A DNA stretch of 8,828 nucleotides from Bryobacterales bacterium (GTDB taxonomy: Bacteria > Acidobacteriota > Terriglobia > Bryobacterales > Bryobacteraceae), in contig SHUN01000090.1 in NCBI GenBank assembly GCA_009697495.1, positions 1 through 8,828 of the forward strand, written 5' to 3'. Made by a program: the position numbers and the translations under genes. Position 1 is the stretch's first letter, and each line of letters starts with the position of its first letter. Below, piece after piece: positions 1-4,972 of the stretch. The notes beneath the pieces were generated by a model. It made no database searches. It was not told the origin of the DNA and saw only the letters and a program-made list of their open reading frames with translations.

Positions 1-231
1 GTGGCTTTACTGGAATTCCAGCCCCGTGCAGCTTGGCCTCCACGCCGTTCCGCGTAAGGCGCCAGGCGTCGTACTCGACGGTGATCTTGTCCAGGGATGG
101 CTCGACTTGGATCCGTTGGAATCCGTAGATCCCGTGCGCGCCGGAGATGCGCTTTAGAAGAGTCTCGTCCAGCGGGTGGAGCAGCTCGTAGCGCAGTTGA
201 ACCTTCGTCGTATAGCTTCGATTACCAGCAT
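1..231 (-). CDS. Partial small protein with HMA-like (ferredoxin-type) fold, start uncertain, possibly frameshifted
   Basis: Read on the minus strand, the frame whose codons begin at positions equal to 1 modulo 3 stays open from inside the end of the DUF1501 gene to the left edge and gives a protein-like sequence. It contains the segments KVQLRYELLHPLDETLLKRI, GIYGFQRIQVEP, KITVEYDA and VEAKLHGAGIPV. The predicted order is strand-helix-strand-strand-helix-strand, the layout of heavy-metal-associated (HMA) domains, but the CxxC metal motif is absent, so metal binding is not supported. No ATG or GTG lies in this frame; the nearest in-frame TTG (319-317) would overlap DUF1501 by about 73 bp. The well-placed start is ATG 231-229, with GGAG at 244-241, but it reads a different frame that stops at 156-154. 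Either one base has been lost near 205 or an unusual start is used. The C-terminus is beyond the window. The gene follows DUF1501 by about 14 bp if the ATG is real, so it is probably the third cistron of that operon. Function is not assigned. Confidence 0.5.
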
Positions 232-245
232 AGCAAGGCGCTCCG

Positions 246-1631
246 CTAGCCCCAAAGTTCGTGGATAGGTTTGTAAAGTCCCTCGTTCGCGTAAGGAACG
301 TATTCGAAGCCGCGGCCAAAAGGGTCGTCGTAGCGGATATTGGTCCAGTTGATGCCGAGCGCGGAGTAGATCGTGGCCTCCACATCTTCCACGCGCACAT
401 CCCGTTCACCGGACCAGCCGAACTCTTCCGTCCGCGCGCCCGTCGGGTCCGTCTTGCCAATCGCGCGTCCGCCCTTCACGCCTCCGCCGGCGAAGAAGAC
501 GAACTGTTGCAGGTAGTGGTCGCGCCCGGCGGTTGCGGAAAGCTGCCCGATGGTGCGGCCGAATTCGCCCATCATCACAATCAGCGTTTCCTTCAACTGG
601 CCATTCGATTTCAGGTCGGCAAGCAGCGTACTCAGCGCGTCGTCGACGACCTTTCCCATCGTGAAAATGGAGTTCTGCCCGGCTTGCGCGGCGTAGATAT
701 TGTTGTGCATATCCCACCCGCCCAGCGAAACCTGAATATAGCGGGTCCCCATGTTGGCTTCCAGCACCTGTTTGGCGGTCAACAGCGCATTTCCAAACGA
801 GGTGTTGCCGTAGCGCGCGGCGTCAGCGGTGGAATACTTGAATGCTTTGTCGACAGCGGGGTTGTACATCAGGCCGCGGGCCGCTTGATAAAAGGCGCCG
901 AAATCGGTCATGGGGTCGCCGTAGGGGGAGTTTACGCGGAGCGGATTATCGAGCCCTTGGAGCAGCGAATATTTCGTTTCCAGGCGCGTGGCGCCATCGG
1001 GGTTGGTCGTGTTGGGAAGGCCCGCCGCGCTGGGGGCCATTTTGAAGGGCTCATAGGCCGCCGGCAAATATCCCGAGCCAATCGCGCCATCGGAATTCAA
1101 CGCCAGGAATGTAGGGAAGATCTGTGACGCCGTGCGCTCGCCCCTCTTCTCGATCGAGACGATCGCGCCCATGCTCGGCGCCACATCGCCGAGCACGGAT
1201 GCCGGGCTGCGGCCAATTTGCACCCACGTTTGCGACAGCGTGTGCTGCGCCGCCCAAGCCCGCGCGGAGCGCACAATGGCAATGTCGTCAAACTGCCCGG
1301 CCAGCTTCGGGAAGACGCCCGTGTTCCAGGCCACGCCCTTCAAATCGGAGGGATCGAATCTGCTCGGCGTAATGCCGCTGGTCATCTTCAGATCGAAGGT
1401 GTCCACATGGCTCGGCGCGCCTGAGAGCAGAATGAAGATCACGTTCTTAGCCGTGTTCTTCGTTTGGACGCTTTGGCCCCGGACGACTTGCGCCTGGAGC
1501 GGGATGGAGGCCAAGCCAGCGCCCGCCAACCGAAAAAAATCGCGGCGGCTGGTGTGGGGCCGCGCATAAAACGGCAAGTGATGGTGCGGATTCTTCTTCA
1601 CGAAGCGGCGGAATGTGGATTCGTTGAACAT
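246..1631 (-). CDS. DUF1501 family protein, Tat-exported, alkaline-phosphatase-superfamily fold
   Basis: A complete 461-residue protein of the DUF1501 family, which is related to the sulfatase/alkaline phosphatase superfamily. Its reaction is not established. The N-terminus carries a twin-arginine export signal (SRRDFF at residues 28-33, followed by the hydrophobic run LAGAGLASIPL), preceded by a long polar leader, so the protein is expected to be exported folded. Family motifs seen in order are NVIFILLSGAPSHVDTFD (63-80), GGWDMHN (304-310), MGEFGRT (354-360), GRDHY (369-373) and the glycine-rich AGGGVKGG (381-388). The length is normal for the family. The start is ATG 1631-1629 with a strong ribosome site, GGAGG, 7 bp upstream. 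The gene sits 76 bp downstream of the DUF1549/DUF1553 gene on the same strand, the usual pairing of these families in Acidobacteriota and Planctomycetota. The two probably work together on an unknown extracytoplasmic substrate; that is inference from co-occurrence. Confidence 0.93.
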   Translation of the reverse strand: MFNESTFRRFVKKNPHHHLPFYARPHTSRRDFFRLAGAGLASIPLQAQVVRGQSVQTKNTAKNVIFILLSGAPSHVDTFDLKMTSGITPSRFDPSDLKGVAWNTGVFPKLAGQFDDIAIVRSARAWAAQHTLSQTWVQIGRSPASVLGDVAPSMGAIVSIEKRGERTASQIFPTFLALNSDGAIGSGYLPAAYEPFKMAPSAAGLPNTTNPDGATRLETKYSLLQGLDNPLRVNSPYGDPMTDFGAFYQAARGLMYNPAVDKAFKYSTADAARYGNTSFGNALLTAKQVLEANMGTRYIQVSLGGWDMHNNIYAAQAGQNSIFTMGKVVDDALSTLLADLKSNGQLKETLIVMMGEFGRTIGQLSATAGRDHYLQQFVFFAGGGVKGGRAIGKTDPTGARTEEFGWSGERDVRVEDVEATIYSALGINWTNIRYDDPFGRGFEYVPYANEGLYKPIHELWG

Positions 1632-1638
1632 CGCAAGG

Positions 1639-1643
1639 CCTCC
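1639..1643 (-). promoter_or_regulatory. Ribosome binding site of the DUF1501 gene
   Basis: GGAGG on the minus strand with a 7-bp gap to ATG 1631-1629. It is a near-perfect Shine-Dalgarno sequence and fixes the start of the DUF1501 gene. It lies just downstream (in transcript order) of the inverted-repeat element at 1648-1706, so folding of that element could influence access to it. Confidence 0.8.
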
Positions 1644-1647
1644 AAGG

Positions 1648-1706
1648 ACTGTGGAAAACTAGGCCAAAACTGTGGAAAAGTGGTGCCAGGCACCAGTTTT
1701 CCACAG
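1648..1706. repeat. Inverted-repeat element with duplicated left arm between the DUF1549 and DUF1501 genes
   Basis: The core (1670-1706) is a 37-bp near-perfect palindrome: CTGTGGAAAA, a mismatched G, TGGTGCC, a central A, GGCACCA, a mismatched G, TTTTCCACAG. Seventeen of 18 arm positions pair. A second copy of the left arm, CTGTGGAAAACT (1649-1660), pairs perfectly over 12 bp with the right arm (1695-1706), so the right arm has two competing partners spaced 21 bp apart. The element begins one base after the DUF1549 stop codon (1710-1708) and ends 16 bp before the DUF1501 start codon. Repeats centred on GGTGCC/GGCACC are ones I recall as dispersed elements in Acidobacteria and related genomes; that memory is unchecked. 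It could be a REP-like mobile repeat, an attenuator between cistrons, or both. No classical long U-tract follows it. Confidence 0.75.
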
Positions 1707-1707
1707 G

Positions 1708-3624
1708 CTAGTAGTTAAAGAAGAAGTCGACTTTGTTGTAAAGCGACCACAACAGATTCTCCGCTGCCTGTGACCGGTTGCTCGAGAAGGCGGAGTTGAG
1801 CGCTGTGCCCGCTGTTATCCGTTCCGATTCATCGGGCAGCCGCGAAAGCACCGTCAAATACAGGTGGTCGATCAAGTCCCGATCCGTCTTATTGATGTGT
1901 CTTGACAACAGCCCGCCAGCGGTTGCCGCCCGCGTTCGCGTCATTACAAAGTTATTGTTCATCAGCGTTAGCGCCTGCTGATCAGACCCGTCGCGCCGCC
2001 GCTCCGTGCCTTCCCGGTCGCCAGGATAAAACGGATTCATGAACGCCGCCGCGCCGCCGCGGGAAGCCGGGCTCGTCGTCTGCATAGCCGCCGGAACCAC
2101 GCGGGTCATCGCCAAGGCGCCGTTCGGCACCCGCGACGAAACCGCCATCGTGATCGGAGCCGCCACATTCGACGTCTGCGCGATCGCGTCGTAAACTTCT
2201 TCCGCCCACAGCCGTTTCACTAATCGACGCGCATGCAAGTTCTCCCAAGCCGGATTCCATTGCCCGTAAAAACGCGCGCTGAGCTGATACGCATCCGATG
2301 TCGCGATCCGCCGCATCAGTGATTTTAAGTTATAGCCGCCGTCGATAAAATCCTGCGCCAAGTCCCGCAATAGAGGCGCGTTCGACGGCTGCAGCGTCCA
2401 CGGCGCCGGGGGCGGATTATCAGGATCCAAACTATCCGGATCCATTTGGTTCACCGGCTCCACCAACCCGCGGACCATCAGTTCCTTCCAGATGTAATTG
2501 ACGGTGGCGCGAGCAAAGTTGAAATCCGTCGTCACCAATCGGGCCGCCGCCGTCCGCAGTGACTCTCCGGAATTCGCCGTCATTGAAGCTCCAAACGGAT
2601 ACACCGGGGAGACGATCCGCGTAGTCCCCACCTGCTGCCTCGGCGGCCGGTTTCCGGTAGTTGTATTCAATGCGTACGTTCCATTCCCGTTCAGTCCCAC
2701 GGTCCAGTAATAAATATTCGGATCCGGCCGCTGATCGCGCGGCTGCTGCACCAAAGTAACTTGCGAGAAGAACGCCGCGAACCCGTACCCCTGCATCCGG
2801 CTCGCGCCTTTGCCCCACAGGCTCAAAGTGTCCACATGTCCGCGCCCATTGTGGCAAACGATGCAGTTGAAGTGGCTGTTGCCGAGAAACGTCTCCATCG
2901 TCACCGCCGCCATCTGATCGAAGTTGTCCTGCGCCGGCCCGCCGGTGGTGCGATTGCCGATCTGCCAGTTCAATTCGCCCTGCGTCCAGGAGTTCTGTCC
3001 CTCGGCGGCAATTACTTCAAATGCCATGCGGTTATATGGCTTTCCTTCTTTCAACGAGTCGTAAATCCACCTATAAAACGCCTCGCGCCCCTCCGCGTGC
3101 CGTATCGTATTGGTCGCCCGGATCTGATCCGTATTCTTGTACAGGTCGCCAAAGTACATGGTCCATTTGTCAACCCACTCGGTCGAGTTCAACAGCTCAT
3201 CCACATACTTCGTCCGTTTGTCCGGATCCGAATTCGAGACAAACTCCGTCACGCGCTCCGGTCTGGGAACACGACCTGTCAAGTCCAAAGAAACACGCCG
3301 CGCAAACTCGTAGTCATTCGTCCGCGCCGCTCGTTCAATCCCCTTCGTCTGCAAGACTCCGAAGATATGCTTGTCCACGACATTCCCGGAGTTCGATCCC
3401 TTCAAACTCGAAAACGTTCGGCTCCCGCCGGGAACGAATGCCTGCGTGGATCGAACGCCGCCCAACAGCGCCACCACCGCCTCCGTCTCCTGCGAGAAAA
3501 TCTTTTTCACCCGCTGCTTTCCGAAGAACGCGCACTCGGCATGATCGGCGTTAATTGCTGCCTCGTCCTGTCCCAGTAACAGCGTCAATCCGGAAGCCAG
3601 CGCTACAACGGCTCTGCGTTTCAT
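1708..3624 (-). CDS. DUF1549/DUF1553 domain protein with signal peptide and CxxCH motif
   Basis: A complete 638-residue secreted protein of the DUF1549-DUF1553 type. I start it at ATG 3624-3622, not at the GTG six codons upstream: the ATG has GAGGGG 10 bp upstream, and the protein then opens with a normal signal peptide (KRR followed by AVVALASGLTLLLG). DUF1549 occupies about residues 80-260, with the signature FARRVSLDLTGRVPRPERV (107-125) and VDELLNSTEWVDKW (141-154). A single CIVCH (254-258) fits a covalent c-type haem site or a structural cysteine pair. DUF1553 fills the C-terminal half: the segment around NYIWKELMVRGLVEPVNQMD (376-395), PLLRDLAQDF (417-426) followed by a conserved-looking GYNLKSLMRRIATSDAYQLS, then QQALTLMNNNFV (549-560) and LYLTVLSRLPDESE (588-601). 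It is the first gene of the leftward operon and partners the DUF1501 protein downstream. Function is unknown; an extracytoplasmic redox or degradative role is speculation. Confidence 0.92.
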   Translation of the reverse strand: MKRRAVVALASGLTLLLGQDEAAINADHAECAFFGKQRVKKIFSQETEAVVALLGGVRSTQAFVPGGSRTFSSLKGSNSGNVVDKHIFGVLQTKGIERAARTNDYEFARRVSLDLTGRVPRPERVTEFVSNSDPDKRTKYVDELLNSTEWVDKWTMYFGDLYKNTDQIRATNTIRHAEGREAFYRWIYDSLKEGKPYNRMAFEVIAAEGQNSWTQGELNWQIGNRTTGGPAQDNFDQMAAVTMETFLGNSHFNCIVCHNGRGHVDTLSLWGKGASRMQGYGFAAFFSQVTLVQQPRDQRPDPNIYYWTVGLNGNGTYALNTTTGNRPPRQQVGTTRIVSPVYPFGASMTANSGESLRTAAARLVTTDFNFARATVNYIWKELMVRGLVEPVNQMDPDSLDPDNPPPAPWTLQPSNAPLLRDLAQDFIDGGYNLKSLMRRIATSDAYQLSARFYGQWNPAWENLHARRLVKRLWAEEVYDAIAQTSNVAAPITMAVSSRVPNGALAMTRVVPAAMQTTSPASRGGAAAFMNPFYPGDREGTERRRDGSDQQALTLMNNNFVMTRTRAATAGGLLSRHINKTDRDLIDHLYLTVLSRLPDESERITAGTALNSAFSSNRSQAAENLLWSLYNKVDFFFNY

Positions 3625-3634
3625 TTTGCTTGGT

Positions 3635-3640
3635 CCCCTC
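3635..3640 (-). promoter_or_regulatory. Ribosome binding site that decides the DUF1549/DUF1553 start
   Basis: GAGGGG on the minus strand, 10 bp before ATG 3624-3622. The alternative GTG at 3642-3640 overlaps this site and would add MRGPSK in front of the signal peptide, so the downstream ATG is preferred. Confidence 0.6.
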
Positions 3641-3651
3641 ACTGATTCTAA

Positions 3652-3663
3652 GGGTTCGAACCC
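3652..3663. promoter_or_regulatory. 12-bp perfect palindrome in the divergent intergenic region, possible operator or tRNA T-arm remnant
   Basis: GGGTTCGAACCC is fully self-complementary. It lies between a TAGAAT (3650-3645, minus strand, five of six matches to TATAAT) and a weak TTCGGA (3672-3667, minus strand), so it would fall in the spacer of a promoter for the leftward operon, a normal place for an operator. The plus-strand reading from 3650 to 3666 is also a flawless tRNA T-arm: a 5-bp stem AAGGG/CCCTT and the 7-base loop TTCGAAC. No D-arm, anticodon arm or matching acceptor strand was found to the left, so this is not a tRNA gene. The promoter assignment is weak because its predicted start would clip the ribosome site. 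Confidence 0.35.
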
Positions 3664-3727
3664 CTTTCCGAACCATGAGTTTCGTCTCTAAGTAAATTAT
3701 TTGGAACATCTCCCCCGAAACATGTAC

Positions 3728-3736
3728 TGCTAGACT
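3728..3736 (+). promoter_or_regulatory. Extended -10-like element for the metal-efflux operon
   Basis: TGCTAGACT fits the extended -10 pattern TG-N-TANNNT. The hexamer ends 6 bp before the GTG start codon at 3743, so transcription would begin at or very near the first base of the coding sequence, giving a leaderless message. No convincing -35 is seen at the normal distance (TTGGAA at 3701-3706 is too far), as is common for extended -10 promoters. No Shine-Dalgarno precedes the GTG, which agrees with a leaderless start. The prediction rests on sequence pattern alone. Confidence 0.35.
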
Positions 3737-3742
3737 AATCCT

Positions 3743-4972
3743 GTGTACGCCTGTTGGCCCCTTCCTGTACTAGCTCTATTCCTCTCTGTAGGCCTTCTCG
3801 CACAGCCGCCGCTGCCTCTTGCCGCCGCAATCCGCGAGGCGCTCGACAAACACCCTCTGCTCGCTGCCGCTGACGGCCGCGTCTCCACCGCCCAGGGACT
3901 CCTCGATCAAGCCTCTCTCAAACCCAATCCGCGCCTGACGATCCAACTGGAAAACCTCCGCGGCGGCTGGCAATCTCCATACCGCCCGATCACCGACAAC
4001 GACCACTTCATCTACCTCACACAGACCCTGGAAACCGCCCGCAAGCGTGAACACCGCGCCGATCTGGCCACTGCCAACAAAGAGCTCGCCGGCATCGCCA
4101 AGGACATCCTCGCCCAGCACATCGCGGCCCGGGTCCGCGAAGCCTTCTGGAACGCGCTCGGCGCCGCCGGTGTTTCCGCCATTTACGATGAAACACTAAA
4201 AAACTTCGCACAAACCGTCGCCTACCACGAAGTCCGCGTTCGAGAAGGCAACATGGCCGAAGCGGACCTGATCCGTATCCGTCTCGAAATGGCTCGCCTG
4301 CGCCTGGCCGCTTCCAATGCCGCCCTCATCGCCGAGCGCGCCGCCATCAATCTTCAGCGCGAAATGGGCCGGACGCTTTTCGAAACCAGCCTTCCGCTGG
4401 CCGGAACAATCGACGGCCATTCCACGATCCCGCCCGAAAACGCCGAAGACGCCCTCAACCGCCGCGCCGAGGTCCGCCTCGCCCGCCAAGGCGTCGCCGC
4501 CGCCTTGGCCAATGAACAACTGCAAGCCGCCCTCGCCCGCCCCAACCTCGACCTCGCCGGCGGCTACAAACGAACCAACGGCTATGACGGCCTCCTCGCC
4601 TATCTCAACATGGACCTCCCCTGGCGCAACAAGAACCAGGGCAACATCGCCGCCGCCGGCGCGGAAACCCGCGTCGCCCGTTCTAACGCCGCCGCCGCCG
4701 AAGCCATGGTCCGCGCCGAAATCCGCTCTGCCTACGTGGCCTACCGCCTGCGCCAAAATCAAATTACCGGCATGTTGAACGAACTCGCCACGTACGCCCG
4801 AGACACCGCCCGCATCGCCCAAGCCGCCTACCGCGAAGGCGGCGCTGATCTCCTCCGTCTGCTCGACGCTGAGCGAGTTCGCCTCGAGACCGAACTCCTC
4901 CGCGTCCAGGCCCAAACCGAATTTCGCTTGAGTGAAGCCGCCGTCGAAACGGCCATGGGAGTCATGCCTTGA
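3743..4972 (+). CDS. czcC: TolC-family outer-membrane channel of a heavy-metal efflux system (CzcC type)
   Basis: A 409-residue outer-membrane efflux protein, full length for CzcC-like members of the TolC family. It should form a trimeric channel that carries metal ions from the adaptor/pump complex across the outer membrane. A signal peptide is visible (PVLALFLSVGLLA, residues 8-20). The first OEP repeat starts with LPLAAAIREALDKHPLLAA (about 24-42), followed by NPRLTIQLEN and a long coiled-coil region including VREGNMAEADLIRIRLEMAR (166-185). The second repeat contains RRAEVRLARQGVAAALANEQ, then NLDLAGGYKR, the LPWRNKNQGN turn typical of the family, and GGADLLRLLDAERV near the C-terminus. 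GTG 3743 is chosen because a stop codon lies in frame 12 bp upstream and no other start precedes the signal peptide. No ribosome site is present (see the -10-like element). Its stop overlaps the next start by 4 bp. The symbol is by family and operon order; metal specificity is unproven. Confidence 0.9.
   Translation: MYACWPLPVLALFLSVGLLAQPPLPLAAAIREALDKHPLLAAADGRVSTAQGLLDQASLKPNPRLTIQLENLRGGWQSPYRPITDNDHFIYLTQTLETARKREHRADLATANKELAGIAKDILAQHIAARVREAFWNALGAAGVSAIYDETLKNFAQTVAYHEVRVREGNMAEADLIRIRLEMARLRLAASNAALIAERAAINLQREMGRTLFETSLPLAGTIDGHSTIPPENAEDALNRRAEVRLARQGVAAALANEQLQAALARPNLDLAGGYKRTNGYDGLLAYLNMDLPWRNKNQGNIAAAGAETRVARSNAAAAEAMVRAEIRSAYVAYRLRQNQITGMLNELATYARDTARIAQAAYREGGADLLRLLDAERVRLETELLRVQAQTEFRLSEAAVETAMGVMP
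4957..4961 (+). promoter_or_regulatory. Ribosome binding site supporting the TTG start of the adaptor gene
   Basis: GGGAG lies 7 bp before TTG 4969-4971 and inside the last codons of the upstream gene. The TTG overlaps the upstream stop codon as TTGA. Spacing and overlap together support translational coupling and this rare start rather than the TTG at 5011. Confidence 0.6.

Noticed and set aside
261..1127. A 288-codon plus-strand open frame opposite the DUF1501 gene
   Set aside because: It overlaps all the conserved DUF1501 motifs in antisense and has no ribosome site or recognisable domain.
1670..1706. A standard Rho-independent terminator after the DUF1549/DUF1553 gene
   Set aside because: The hairpin is strong, but only short T-runs follow it in transcript direction, and the next gene on the same strand starts 16 bp beyond the element; attenuator or repeat element are better descriptions.
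2761..3579. A 272-codon plus-strand open frame opposite the DUF1549/DUF1553 gene
   Set aside because: The minus-strand frame carries the DUF1549 signatures and CxxCH; the plus-strand frame has no motif and a basic, Arg-rich composition typical of shadows.
3640..3642. GTG as the start of the DUF1549/DUF1553 gene
   Set aside because: It overlaps the GAGGGG ribosome site of the downstream ATG and adds a non-typical MRGPSK before an otherwise normal signal peptide.
3600..3675. A complete tRNA gene ending near the T-arm-like sequence
   Set aside because: No acceptor 5' strand complementary to TCCGAAC, no D-arm and no anticodon arm is found to the left, where the DUF1549 gene start lies; the apparent CCA at 3673-3675 is two bases out of register.
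4196..4915. A 239-codon minus-strand open frame opposite the channel gene
   Set aside because: Gly/Ala/Val-rich shadow of the CzcC-type gene, with no recognisable motif.
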